The notes beneath the pieces are model-generated. The model saw only the letters and a program-made list of their open reading frames with translations, made no database searches and had not been told where the DNA came from. From Spartinivicinus poritis (GTDB lineage Bacteria > Pseudomonadota > Gammaproteobacteria > Pseudomonadales > Zooshikellaceae): a stretch of 55,008 nucleotides of DNA. How positions within the stretch are numbered: position 1 is the stretch's first letter; every line of letters begins with the position of its first letter. This document shows, one piece after another, positions 25,547 through 34,799 of this stretch. The translations under genes and the position numbers were made by a program. The stretch covers positions 1 through 55,008 of the forward strand of contig NZ_JAPMOU010000038.1 of NCBI RefSeq assembly GCF_028858535.1. The letters run 5' to 3'.

Positions 25547-27783
25547 TGCCAGGCCGAGGGAAAGCAATTGCTTGTTTAATTACTTTATTAATAATGAATT
25601 GTATTCCTTCATTATTATTCTTAACAATCAATAATGCGCCTGAGCAATATTTACCTAAAAGTCAGCCAAGTGTTCAGTTTAGTGATGAACTAAGAAAAGA
25701 GTTTCCTGAAGATCAAGTATTGATGGTGTTATTTGAAGGAGAAGGATTATTCAGTAATGAAGTTTTAACAAAACTTGAAAAAGCCACTAAAGCGATAAAA
25801 AAGCATCCTAAAATTGATCGGGTTATTAGTGTGTCTGCTGTTGATCATATTGCGGGCACTGCAGATGGGTTCGAAGTATTACCATTAATGAATAGTAAGC
25901 GGTTGCGTCAAGTAAAAGAATCAGACCGTATCGCATATATTAGGGACGACCGATTTGCATTGGGGGCATTAATTGGCAGACAGGATGATGTGCTGGCGAT
26001 GGTGGTGAGACCTGAATTATTAGATGACACGAAGCAGCGTCAAGAAATATTAGGCTTTGCTTTACAGGAGCTAGATAAAGCAAGTTTGACCAGCCTAATT
26101 ACTGCAGTAGCAGGTCCTGTTCCTCTGGAAACCTACCAGCTGGCTTCCATGTTGCGTGATACTTTTACGTTTGTTCCTGTCACGGTATTGCTGGGACTAG
26201 TATTAATTGCGTTACTGTTTCGGCGCTTATTGGCCGTCGTGATGACTCTTCTGACCATTGGAGGTGTGGTTAATGTTACCTTGCTATGGTTTATACCCTT
26301 TGGACAGCCTTACACTCTTATTTCAAGCATGATTCCGTCATTGCTTGCGGCATTGACAATGGCTGTGTTGATTCACTTTTATAATGGACTACGACTTGCG
26401 TCAGGTTTTAAGCTTGAAGGAAAGAAACGTGTTGACTGGGCATTGGCAGAAATTAAAAAGCCAGCCACTTATACCGTAGCAACAACAGCTGCAGGTTTGT
26501 TATCTTTAGCAGCGAGTGAAATTCCGCCTATCCGTTACTTTGGCATTATTTCAGCACTAGGTATCCTACTTGGTTTTGCTATTGTTATCTTACTATTGCC
26601 ACCCATTTTCACTTATTGGGATAAAGCGAGTTGGCCATCTGATAATCCGCTAATGAAGGGGCTCACCCGAACTGTAAAAAAACTCACCATTATTGCCATT
26701 CGTTATCCTGTCCATGTATTGGTTATCTTTGTGATTGGGCTAGTTATAGGTATCCCACAAATCTTTAATGTCAAAGCAGAAACCAACTTACTGGCTTTTT
26801 TTGCTGATGATCATCCAATAACTATCGCAACTAAAAAAGTGGAAGAAAAATTGACAGGTGTAACGCCATTAGAAATTGTCATTGATGGAGATAAGCGTGA
26901 TGCAATTAAGCAGCTTGAAAACTTACAGTTGATTAAAAAAATACAAACACACGCAACTGAAATGCCTGAAGTTGAAAAGGCTCAGTCAGTTGTTGACTTT
27001 ATTGAAGATATGCACTGGGGATTTCATGAGGAAGACCCTAGTTATCGTGTAATTCCTGATAAACAAAACTTAGTTAACCAGTATTTACTGCTATACGATG
27101 GTAATGACCTATATGAAATTGTAAACAAAGAGTTTAAGCGAACCCGCATTTTATTGAACTTAAATGTTCATAGTTCTCGTGATATTAGGAAAGTGGTAAA
27201 AAAACTGACAGAATATTTAAATGCTAATATTACACCTGACTTGAAGTGGACTATTTCAGGTTATGGTAAACTGTTTGAAGATCAAGAAATATTGTTAGTG
27301 CAAGGGCAGGTTAACAGCTTAATTGGCGCTGTTATATTGATATTTGTCATGATGTTCTTGCTATGGCGTAAACTAAGTACAGCTTTACTTACTTTGTTTC
27401 TTAATTTGGCGCCAGTTGTAGTGATGTTTATTTTGATGGGGTTGTTTTCAATCTGGCTTGATATGGCAACGGCAATGATTGCAGGTGTTATAGTGGGAAT
27501 TGCAGTGGACGACACAATACACCTATTTCATGGTTTTCAACATAGTGTTAAACATGGTGCAAACCCACTTCGAGCATTATTAAAAAGTTATTATCAATCA
27601 GGTAGTGCAGTAACTGTAACAACGATTATCTTAGGTTTTCAATTTTCTGTGTTATGCTTCTCATTATTTCAGCCGACTGTTCACTTTGGTTTTCTTACGG
27701 CAGCTGGTTTAATCACAGCGCTTATATTTGATCTGATTCTAATGCCTGCTTTAATTGTCATGACGTTTTCTTTTAACAAGTGA
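25546..27783 (+). CDS. RND/MMPL family transporter
   Basis: An inner-membrane transporter of 745 residues with the duplicated RND layout. Each half has one helix, a large periplasmic loop (about residues 35-205 and 405-590) and five clustered helices. The conserved 'AGVIVGIAVDDTIHLFHGF' lies in the second cluster; Asp pairs at this place form the proton relay of MMPL/HpnN-type proteins. It belongs to the group moving lipids rather than the drug-efflux AcrB group. The start at 25546 overlaps the preceding stop codon; the frame is open back to a TTG at 25528. With the LolA-like and barrel genes it forms a plausible lipid route from inner to outer membrane. Confidence 0.88.
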   Translation: MPGRGKAIACLITLLIMNCIPSLLFLTINNAPEQYLPKSQPSVQFSDELRKEFPEDQVLMVLFEGEGLFSNEVLTKLEKATKAIKKHPKIDRVISVSAVDHIAGTADGFEVLPLMNSKRLRQVKESDRIAYIRDDRFALGALIGRQDDVLAMVVRPELLDDTKQRQEILGFALQELDKASLTSLITAVAGPVPLETYQLASMLRDTFTFVPVTVLLGLVLIALLFRRLLAVVMTLLTIGGVVNVTLLWFIPFGQPYTLISSMIPSLLAALTMAVLIHFYNGLRLASGFKLEGKKRVDWALAEIKKPATYTVATTAAGLLSLAASEIPPIRYFGIISALGILLGFAIVILLLPPIFTYWDKASWPSDNPLMKGLTRTVKKLTIIAIRYPVHVLVIFVIGLVIGIPQIFNVKAETNLLAFFADDHPITIATKKVEEKLTGVTPLEIVIDGDKRDAIKQLENLQLIKKIQTHATEMPEVEKAQSVVDFIEDMHWGFHEEDPSYRVIPDKQNLVNQYLLLYDGNDLYEIVNKEFKRTRILLNLNVHSSRDIRKVVKKLTEYLNANITPDLKWTISGYGKLFEDQEILLVQGQVNSLIGAVILIFVMMFLLWRKLSTALLTLFLNLAPVVVMFILMGLFSIWLDMATAMIAGVIVGIAVDDTIHLFHGFQHSVKHGANPLRALLKSYYQSGSAVTVTTIILGFQFSVLCFSLFQPTVHFGFLTAAGLITALIFDLILMPALIVMTFSFNK

Positions 27784-27796
27784 CGCCGAAGTTGTG

Positions 27797-27872
27797 AACT
27801 ACTATATTTATCAAAGTAGTTATCAATGCTAATGTTTACTCGCTTTTAGAATAGATACTTAAATGTAAGTAT
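27797..27872 (+). repeat. Two small hairpins upstream of the XrtA export gene
   Basis: Hairpin one pairs AACTACT (27797-27803) with AGTAGTT (27815-27821). Hairpin two pairs ATACTTA (27855-27861) with TAAGTAT (27866-27872). They lie between the RND transporter and the export lipoprotein gene. Neither is followed by a T-run. A TATAAT at 27916-27921 downstream could be a -10 element, but no good -35 is visible. They may be an operator or transcript-processing site. Confidence 0.35.
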
Positions 27873-27957
27873 TTGTTAACTTAATAAAAATTCATGCGTT
27901 ACAGGTTGCAAGGTTTATAATGATTGCATCCCATCACTTAGGTTTGGAGCGAAACTG

Positions 27958-28590
27958 ATGATCAAGGATGTGAAGAAAGCAGCATTCTTTCTCTCTATCT
28001 TAACGTTGGCGGCTGGTTGTGCAAATAATGAATACCCACCTTTAGGGGCAACGACAACCAAACAGCCTTTAACAACAAATCCCAGTAATTACAATTACCG
28101 AATAGGTCCTGGTGATCAGCTACAAGTATTTGTTTGGCGAAACCCAGAGTTATCTACCAATGTGTCAGTGCGACCTGATGGTAAAGTCACTTCACCTTTA
28201 ATCGAAGATATCAGTGTTAGTGGCAAGACAGCGACTGAGGTAGCACGAGCCTTCGAAAAAGAACTGGCTAAATATATTCGAGATCCTATTGTCACCGTTT
28301 TAGTTGAAGGATTTACAGGCCCTTATAGTGAACAAGTACGAATTGTGGGTGAAGCCAGTCAGCCTCAAGCTATTGCTTATCGTGAAGATATGACTTTATT
28401 GGATGTAATGATTGCAGTGGGAGGCTTAACTGAGTTTGCTGCAGGTAATAAAGCAACCTTGGTTCGAGTTGAAGATGGGGGACAGAAGCAATACTCCATT
28501 AGGCTGGAAGATTTAATCGAAGGGGATATCTCTGCTAATGGTGATGTCTTGCCAGGTGATGTTATCATCGTTCCAGAAGCTATCTTTTAA
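27958..28590 (+). CDS. XrtA system polysaccharide export lipoprotein (Wza-like)
   Basis: A 210-residue outer-membrane export protein of the Wza/EpsE type. The lipobox 'LTLAAGC' places the lipidated Cys at residue 21. The PES domain follows: 'YRIGPGDQLQVFVWRNPELSTNVSVRPDGKVTSPLIEDI' (about residues 46-84), then SLBB-like 'QVRIVGEASQPQAIAYREDMTLLDVMIAVGGLTEFA'. It lacks Wza's long C-terminal helical pore, as is normal for the short XrtA-associated form. It opens the core XrtA operon, is followed after 24 bases by the chain-length gene and should form part of the secretion channel. Confidence 0.92.
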   Translation: MIKDVKKAAFFLSILTLAAGCANNEYPPLGATTTKQPLTTNPSNYNYRIGPGDQLQVFVWRNPELSTNVSVRPDGKVTSPLIEDISVSGKTATEVARAFEKELAKYIRDPIVTVLVEGFTGPYSEQVRIVGEASQPQAIAYREDMTLLDVMIAVGGLTEFAAGNKATLVRVEDGGQKQYSIRLEDLIEGDISANGDVLPGDVIIVPEAIF

Positions 28591-28614
28591 TTACGATAGG
28601 ACAGGAAGTCATCC

Positions 28615-30153
28615 ATGCAAGATATTATCGGGTTGGTTGTAGGCTACCTACGCGAAGTATGGTTAAGACGCTGGCTAGTAGTACTGGTTGCAGTAGCTGT
28701 TTCACTGATGGGCTGGTTTGTTGTTATCAAATTGCCAGATCAGTACCAGGCCTCGGCTCGCTTTTATGTTGACACTCAAACCCTGTTAAGGCCACTGCTG
28801 CGTGGTTTAACAGTGCAAACTAACATTGACAATCAAGTTAACTTGATTGTCAAAACCTTGCTAAGTCGACCTAATACCAAAAAGATTGCCTTAATGGCTG
28901 ACTTGGATTATGGGGTTGATGAAAGTAATCCTGAAGAGTTTGAAGAGTTGATGACCAAGCTGCGCAAGGACATCAAATTGAAAGGCTCTAAGCGGGAAAA
29001 TGTTTATACAGTAGAATATACCAGTGCAAATTCCGCGACTGCAAAAAATGTAGTGCAGTCAGTGTTAACAGTACTGGTTGAAAGCTCTTTAGGGGAAAGT
29101 CGTGAAGAGACTGTCAGTGCACAGCGCTTTATAGACCAGCAACTTCGAGAGTATGAAAAACGTCTAGAAGAAGATGAAAATAAACTCAAGGAATTTAAGC
29201 GTAAGCACGCAGGCATCATGCCTTCTTCTGAGGGGGATTACTACCAGAGGCTAGAAGCTGCAAGAGCTAAGTATGACTCAGCTAAACTAGAGTTGATGGA
29301 GCTTGATAGAAAACACCAAGCACTACAAAGGCAGCTTAAAGGAGAAGAGCCCAGCTTTGGCTTTACAGAAAAACCTGCTGTGTCGTCAATATCAACCAGC
29401 TACGATACTCGAATTGCGAGCCTGGAAGAGCAGCTGGATAGTTTATTATTAAAATATACAGCTCAACATCCAGATGTAAAAGCCTCTCGTGAACAGTTAG
29501 GATTACTAAAGCGTGCACGGAATAAAGAGTTAGCTGAGCTTAAACAAAAAAGTCCATCAAACTCGAGTAGCTTGGATCAAAACCCTGTCTATCAACAGCT
29601 GAAAGTCAACCTCAGTGAGGTTGAAGCTGAGAAGTCTTCAATGCAGGTTCGCGTACAATCTTTTAAAGAGAAAGTTGATGAACTTGAAAAAATGGTTAAT
29701 ACCATTCCAGAAATTGAAGCTCAGCTAATTGCATTGAATCGTGGTTATCAGGTGACAAAGCGAAAATATGAAGATTTACTATCAAGACGTGAATCTGCTC
29801 AAATTTCTAGAAAAGCCTCACAAGCGACTGATGATATTCAATTTAAAGTGATAGACCCTCCCCACGTGCCAAATGAACCTGTTGGCCCTCATCGGCCATT
29901 GTTAATGTCTGTGGTATTTATTTTCTCAATTATTTTGGGGTTAGGAGTTGCTTTGCTAATTGCACTATTGAAGCCAAGTTTCACCAGTAAAAAGATTCTT
30001 TCTGACGTCACTGGTTTACCAGTGCTAGGGGCTGTTAATGCGGTAGTGAATGATCATTACCGGCATCGGCAACGGTTGTTTAATCTAACTTTTACATTAA
30101 CTTGTATTGCTTTTACTGCAAGTTATGCATCAGTTATGGTTCTATTCTATTAA
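28615..30153 (+). CDS. XrtA system polysaccharide chain-length determinant
   Basis: A 512-residue Wzz/GumC-type co-polymerase. It has an N-terminal membrane helix ('WLVVLVAVAVSLMGWFVVI', about residues 19-37) and a long periplasmic coiled-coil region (about 150-400) rich in Lys/Glu heptads. A C-terminal helix pair follows ('PLLMSVVFIFSIILGLGVALLIALL' and a final helix ending at the C-terminus). The family sets chain length and couples polymerisation to export. The BY-kinase is encoded separately by the next gene, which begins 10 bases after this stop. The extra C-terminal helix is compatible with the XrtA-specific subfamily. Confidence 0.92.
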   Translation: MQDIIGLVVGYLREVWLRRWLVVLVAVAVSLMGWFVVIKLPDQYQASARFYVDTQTLLRPLLRGLTVQTNIDNQVNLIVKTLLSRPNTKKIALMADLDYGVDESNPEEFEELMTKLRKDIKLKGSKRENVYTVEYTSANSATAKNVVQSVLTVLVESSLGESREETVSAQRFIDQQLREYEKRLEEDENKLKEFKRKHAGIMPSSEGDYYQRLEAARAKYDSAKLELMELDRKHQALQRQLKGEEPSFGFTEKPAVSSISTSYDTRIASLEEQLDSLLLKYTAQHPDVKASREQLGLLKRARNKELAELKQKSPSNSSSLDQNPVYQQLKVNLSEVEAEKSSMQVRVQSFKEKVDELEKMVNTIPEIEAQLIALNRGYQVTKRKYEDLLSRRESAQISRKASQATDDIQFKVIDPPHVPNEPVGPHRPLLMSVVFIFSIILGLGVALLIALLKPSFTSKKILSDVTGLPVLGAVNAVVNDHYRHRQRLFNLTFTLTCIAFTASYASVMVLFY

Positions 30154-30163
30154 GGTGGCTGGT

Positions 30164-31075
30164 ATGGACACCATAGAAAAAGCTCTGCAAAAACATCAGC
30201 AGAAATTTAATGAAGAATTTATTGCTCATGATAAACAGCTAAATGATGAATTACCGGCACCTGATCTCTCTGATATTGAACAGGCACTTGCTGGTGATGC
30301 CTCTCCGGGGCAGACAAAAGAGTCAGGTCCTACTTCCTCTGAGGAGGACAGGGAAGGACGGCGAGTTGAAATTCAGTTTGATCGACTAGCAAAGCTAGGA
30401 GTCATTGTTCCCAGTGAAGACCGTTCTTTAACAAAAGAGCAGTTTCGCCAAATTAAACGCCCATTACTGAATAAAGCGTTTGGTAAGCATGCTGAAAAAG
30501 TGCCTAATGGCAACCTGATCATGGTAACCAGTAGCTCTCCTGGTGAAGGCAAAACATATAATGCTGTAAATTTGGCAATGAGTATTGCGCTGGAAAAAGA
30601 GCGGAATGTGTTATTGGTTGATGCAGATGTGCTCAATCCTTCGGTCAATAATTTATTAGGCATTAAAACGGAAGAGGGCCTAATTGATTATTTATCAGAC
30701 GATATTAATGATGTCGCTGATATTCTTTATAAGTCCAACATAGAAAATCTAAGTATTATCCCTACCGGTAAACGACACCATTTAACCAATGAATTGTTAG
30801 CCAGTGATAATATGTCTAATTTGATGCATGAAATGGCTAACAGATATCAGGATAGAATCATTATAGTTGACACACCACCTTTACTTCATACGACAGAAGC
30901 TTCTATTCTAGCCAGGCTGGCAGGGCAAATCGTGTTGATTGTAGAAGAGGGTAAAACGCGTCAACAAACGGTTAAAGATGCTCTGTCGTTACTGGATCCT
31001 TCAATGCATATTGGCCTGGTTTTAAATAAGAGTAAGTATAATCAAGATGGCAACTATTATGGGTATTACGGATAA
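30164..31075 (+). CDS. XrtA-associated tyrosine autokinase
   Basis: A 304-residue cytoplasmic BY-kinase. The N-terminal ~100 residues are charged and helical ('ALQKHQQKFNEEF'). The kinase domain contains Walker A 'SSSPGEGKTYNAVNLA', Walker A' 'VLLVDADVLNPS' and Walker B 'IIIVDTPPL'. The C-terminus is a tyrosine cluster, YYGYYG, the usual autophosphorylation tail. I chose the ATG at 30164 with AAGGTGG before it, rather than the longer frame from 30107 that runs into the chain-length gene. It should cycle phosphorylation to control the adjacent co-polymerase. The start of the next gene lies inside the Tyr tail. Confidence 0.92.
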   Translation: MDTIEKALQKHQQKFNEEFIAHDKQLNDELPAPDLSDIEQALAGDASPGQTKESGPTSSEEDREGRRVEIQFDRLAKLGVIVPSEDRSLTKEQFRQIKRPLLNKAFGKHAEKVPNGNLIMVTSSSPGEGKTYNAVNLAMSIALEKERNVLLVDADVLNPSVNNLLGIKTEEGLIDYLSDDINDVADILYKSNIENLSIIPTGKRHHLTNELLASDNMSNLMHEMANRYQDRIIIVDTPPLLHTTEASILARLAGQIVLIVEEGKTRQQTVKDALSLLDPSMHIGLVLNKSKYNQDGNYYGYYG

Positions 31076-32561
31076 TGGCCCCCGTAACCTCTTGCAAAGC
31101 AGATGTGTTCTTACACTTTCACTTTTTCTTATTAGTTCAGTAACTGCCTATGGAGCACAGTGGACAATTACTCCATCAGTTACTGCCAAAGATACCTACT
31201 CAGATAATATTAATTTATCAAATAATGATAAGCAAAGTGATCAAGTACTAGAAATAGTACCTGCAATAAGAATTCAAGGGGAAGGGCGGCGCTTACGATT
31301 AAATTTTGATTATAATGCACAGGGTTTACATTATTTTGAAAATACAAATGATGATGAAGTAAATCATCGCTTACGATCAGGATTAAATAGTGAACTTGTT
31401 GAAGGTCACTTATTTTTAAACGCTACCGCAAATATTACACAACAGTTAATTGATGAACGCAGAGGTGGCTCAGATGATAATATTAGTGGCTCAGATAACC
31501 TCTCAGATGTTTTTACCTATGAAATAAACCCCTATTGGCAACAAAAGCTAGGTTCGGAAGCCGAAACCTTGTTAGGGATTCGCTATAATGAAGTGAATTA
31601 TAGCGGCAATAATGGTAGTGGTACTGATAGCAGTGGTCAGTCCCTGTATTGGTCAGTAAATAGTGCTCCAGGGGTTGGGCCAGTCTTTTGGCGCTTTGAT
31701 TATAATTATGATGAAGTAGACTATGAATCACAAAACGATACAGAGCGTCAATCAGAGTCTATCTTAGTAGGTTATCAATGGACCCCAAAGTTTAATACCT
31801 CGTTAACAGTCGGTTATGAAAGTCAGGATAATGATGCTGATAATATTCGTAATGACACGGATGGCGCCTTTTGGTTGGCAGGAGTGGAATGGGCATTAAG
31901 TCGGAAAACCTCCTTATCTGCTCAATATGGTAAGCGTTACTATGGGGATACTTATGGCTTTAATCTAAGCCATCAGCGTAAACGATCTGTTTTTACTTTA
32001 AGTTATAGTGAGCAGCAGCAAACTATTAGGGATCAGATATTATCAGGTAAATTTCTTGTTTGCCCTGAAGGAGTAGTTAACCCTGTAGAATGTAATATAG
32101 AGGATTTACGGGTTGGTGAAAATCCTGAGTCTGGCAAAGAGGTTATAGGGCCGCCGCTTGATGTTACTGCTAGCCAAGTTGATGACTATTTTATTAGTAA
32201 AAATACAAACCTAGGCTGGTATCATGTAAGAAAACGTGATTCATTTAATGTAAATGCTTACCGGCAGGAAAGAGAATTCCAAACCCGTAACAATAATGAG
32301 CTGGTTCATGGTATAAATGTTGGCTGGAACCGCCGCTTAAGTCGTAAAGTGACTTCAAATGTTAATTTGGGTTGGGCGACCAATGATTTTGAGGATAATT
32401 CTGACAGCAAAACCTGGACGGCAACATTTCAGCTGCAACGACAGCTCAGTCGAGATATGAGTGGTGCTTTGGAATTTGCGACCCAAAAGCGCACAAGTGA
32501 TATAGAAACTAATGAATATACAGAAAATCGCATTAGTGTCAGTATAAGGAAAACTTTTTAG
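31047..32561 (+). CDS. TIGR03016-type XrtA-associated outer-membrane protein
   Basis: A 504-residue exported barrel protein. The signal peptide core 'VLTLSLFLISSVTAYGA' ends near residue 37. The mature chain begins 'QWTITPSVTAKDTYSDNINLSN' and continues in amphipathic strands with many Asn, Asp and Tyr residues, ending in '...RISVSIRKTF' with a terminal Phe. This fits the PEP-CTERM system outer-membrane protein family found in XrtA operons. The first ATG lies 29 bases inside the kinase gene; a second ATG four codons later is an alternative. Its role in export is inferred from family and position. Confidence 0.88.
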   Translation: MATIMGITDNGPRNLLQSRCVLTLSLFLISSVTAYGAQWTITPSVTAKDTYSDNINLSNNDKQSDQVLEIVPAIRIQGEGRRLRLNFDYNAQGLHYFENTNDDEVNHRLRSGLNSELVEGHLFLNATANITQQLIDERRGGSDDNISGSDNLSDVFTYEINPYWQQKLGSEAETLLGIRYNEVNYSGNNGSGTDSSGQSLYWSVNSAPGVGPVFWRFDYNYDEVDYESQNDTERQSESILVGYQWTPKFNTSLTVGYESQDNDADNIRNDTDGAFWLAGVEWALSRKTSLSAQYGKRYYGDTYGFNLSHQRKRSVFTLSYSEQQQTIRDQILSGKFLVCPEGVVNPVECNIEDLRVGENPESGKEVIGPPLDVTASQVDDYFISKNTNLGWYHVRKRDSFNVNAYRQEREFQTRNNNELVHGINVGWNRRLSRKVTSNVNLGWATNDFEDNSDSKTWTATFQLQRQLSRDMSGALEFATQKRTSDIETNEYTENRISVSIRKTF

Positions 32562-32576
32562 TAAATTGGTACAACG

Positions 32577-33656
32577 ATGTACGAGACTTTCTATAACCTA
32601 ACCGGTAAGCCTTTTCAGCTCAGCCCTGATCCACGTTTCTTTTTTAATAGTCGTGGCCATAGTCGGGCGATGTCCTATTTACGTTATGGTCTTGGCCAGT
32701 GTGAAGGTTTTATTATTATTACCGGTGATATTGGTACAGGTAAAACCACACTAATTCGCAATTTATTTGCAGAGCTAGATCAAACTCGTATCATCGCAGC
32801 TAATATTGTTACGACCCGGCTGGGGGCTGATGACTTAATTAAGATGATCACTTCTGCCTTTAATCTACCCTATGAAGGCATGAGTAAAACGGCTTTATTA
32901 CGACAGTTTGAAGAGTTCCTAAGGGAATGTGACCGGCGAGGTAAGCGAGTATTACTGGTAGTGGATGAAGTGCAGAACTTACCGGCTGCTTCTGTTGAAG
33001 AACTGCGGATGCTCTCAAACTTTCAAATCAACAACCAGCCATTACTACAAAGCTTCTTATTAGGACAACAGGAATTTAGACAAACCATCCAGTCGCAAGG
33101 AATGGAGCAACTAAGGCAGCGGGTGATTGCTTCCTGTCATTTAAGTGGGCTCGATGAAAGTGAGACTCGGGAATATATTATTCACCGAATGAAGCATGTG
33201 GGATGGGATAACGATCCAATTATACCTGAACAAAGTTTTATTGATATTCATCAGTTAACTGATGGTGTGCCCCGTCGAATTAATGTCTTTTGTGACCGTT
33301 TGTTATTATTCGGCTACTTAGAAGAAACTCACGAATTAACGCCTGAAGTAGTTAAGTTAGTGGCAGAAGAAATGAAAGAAGAGGTTTCTTCGCCTTTTAA
33401 CTCGGTGAAAGAAGTGCGTGCTTCAATGGAGCATGATATTGCTCAAGAAGTTCAAAAGTTACAGCAAATTGCTCAACAGGTGACAAGTGCTTCTGAAAAT
33501 TCGGAACAAAAACCTGCTGACGTGTATTCAGAAGGTTTGGAAGTCGCGGATCCAAATAAAATTCAAAATATTCGCTACACTATCGAGTCTTTAGAAATAG
33601 CTATTGCCAGTCGCCTTAATACCCTTAAACAGTTAGTTGATAGTATAGAAAAATAG
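32577..33656 (+). CDS. XrtA-associated AAA ATPase (ExeA-like)
   Basis: A 359-residue ATPase of the general-secretion ExeA-like AAA family. It opens with 'MYETFYNLTGKPFQLSPDPRFFF', then Walker A 'GDIGTGKTTLIRNL' and Walker B 'VLLVVDEVQNLP'. A sensor region containing 'QLRQRVIASCHL' and a C-terminal coiled, acidic extension (about 270-359) follow. ExeA-type proteins energise assembly of envelope complexes. In XrtA loci this ATPase family (TIGR03015) is constant, but its exact role is unknown. Spacing to its neighbours is 15 and 7 bases, so it is firmly in the operon. Confidence 0.92.
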   Translation: MYETFYNLTGKPFQLSPDPRFFFNSRGHSRAMSYLRYGLGQCEGFIIITGDIGTGKTTLIRNLFAELDQTRIIAANIVTTRLGADDLIKMITSAFNLPYEGMSKTALLRQFEEFLRECDRRGKRVLLVVDEVQNLPAASVEELRMLSNFQINNQPLLQSFLLGQQEFRQTIQSQGMEQLRQRVIASCHLSGLDESETREYIIHRMKHVGWDNDPIIPEQSFIDIHQLTDGVPRRINVFCDRLLLFGYLEETHELTPEVVKLVAEEMKEEVSSPFNSVKEVRASMEHDIAQEVQKLQQIAQQVTSASENSEQKPADVYSEGLEVADPNKIQNIRYTIESLEIAIASRLNTLKQLVDSIEK

Positions 33657-33663
33657 AGATCCA

Positions 33664-34779
33664 ATGACGGTAACAAAAACTTTAATCTGTGTGGTTGGAG
33701 CAAGACCAAATTTTATGAAAATTGCTCCAATTGTTAGGGCGTTGAAAGCAAAAGCAACAAAGTTGAATTTGGTACTTATTCATACTGGTCAACATTATGA
33801 CCAAACGATGAAGGCTCAATTTTTCGATCAGCTCGGTATTCCAGAGCCTGATAAAGATTTAGAGGTAGGTGCTGGCTCCTTATCTGTACAAACAGCAGAA
33901 ATTATGAAGCGGTTTGAGCCTGAAGTCGATTATTATAAACCAGATGCTGTACTAGTAGTTGGAGATGTGAATTCAACAATTGCTTGTGCTTTAGTGTCTG
34001 CTCAGAAAAAAATACGTGTCGTTCATGTTGAGGCTGGGTTAAGAAGCCGAGACCGAACAATGCCAGAAGAAATTAACCGAGTTTTAACGGACCAGCTTTC
34101 TGATAGGCTTTATACTACAGAAAAACTGGCCGAAGATAATTTGGCTGCTGAAGGTCTTTACCGAGATAAAGTTGTTTTTGCAGGCAATGTGATGATTGAT
34201 ACATTAAAATACAATCTTGCTCAAGCAAAACATCCTTCTGAGTTATTGACAGATAATTACTCAATTATTGAAAAGGCGGGACACTATTCACTACTGACAT
34301 TACATCGTCCTTCAAATGTAGATAATCCTGAAATATTACAAAAACTGTTAGCTTTTATTAAAGAGGCTGCAGATAAAATACCTGTTGTTTTTCCTATTCA
34401 TCCTCGTACGCAAAAAAATATTCAAAAGTTTAAACTGTCGTCTTTTCTTGAGCATCCACAAATTATCAGGTTGTCTCCTGTTGGCTACCTTGAGATGTTA
34501 GGTTTAATGAATAATGCAAAGCTGGTGCTAACTGACTCTGGTGGTATCCAAGAAGAAACAACGGCTTTGGGTATTCCTTGTTTGACATTACGAGAAAATA
34601 CTGAGCGACCTATTACTGTATCGGAAGGGACTAATACAATAGTAGGCTCTGATATTACATTAATAAGTAAAGAGCTGGATCAGATTTTACAAACCGGTGG
34701 CAAGGCAGGCAGAACTCCAGCGTTATGGGATGGACATGCTGCAGAACGTATTGCTGATGACCTGTTAGCTTGGCTTTAA
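33664..34779 (+). CDS. wecB: UDP-N-acetylglucosamine 2-epimerase (non-hydrolysing)
   Basis: Interconverts UDP-GlcNAc and UDP-ManNAc, supplying ManNAc for the polysaccharide. The 371-residue length is normal. Key motifs are 'VVGARPNFMKIAPIV', 'HTGQHYD', 'VVGDVNSTIA', 'HVEAGLRSRDRTMPEEINR', and the UDP-binding 'LTDSGGIQEETTALGIPCLTLRENTERP'. There is no adjacent UDP-ManNAc dehydrogenase, suggesting that ManNAc rather than ManNAcA is used, unless wecC is elsewhere. It sits inside the XrtA operon between the ATPase and the deacetylase genes. Confidence 0.95.
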   Translation: MTVTKTLICVVGARPNFMKIAPIVRALKAKATKLNLVLIHTGQHYDQTMKAQFFDQLGIPEPDKDLEVGAGSLSVQTAEIMKRFEPEVDYYKPDAVLVVGDVNSTIACALVSAQKKIRVVHVEAGLRSRDRTMPEEINRVLTDQLSDRLYTTEKLAEDNLAAEGLYRDKVVFAGNVMIDTLKYNLAQAKHPSELLTDNYSIIEKAGHYSLLTLHRPSNVDNPEILQKLLAFIKEAADKIPVVFPIHPRTQKNIQKFKLSSFLEHPQIIRLSPVGYLEMLGLMNNAKLVLTDSGGIQEETTALGIPCLTLRENTERPITVSEGTNTIVGSDITLISKELDQILQTGGKAGRTPALWDGHAAERIADDLLAWL

Positions 34780-34799
34780 TTTGGAATTAGGTGATCGTT

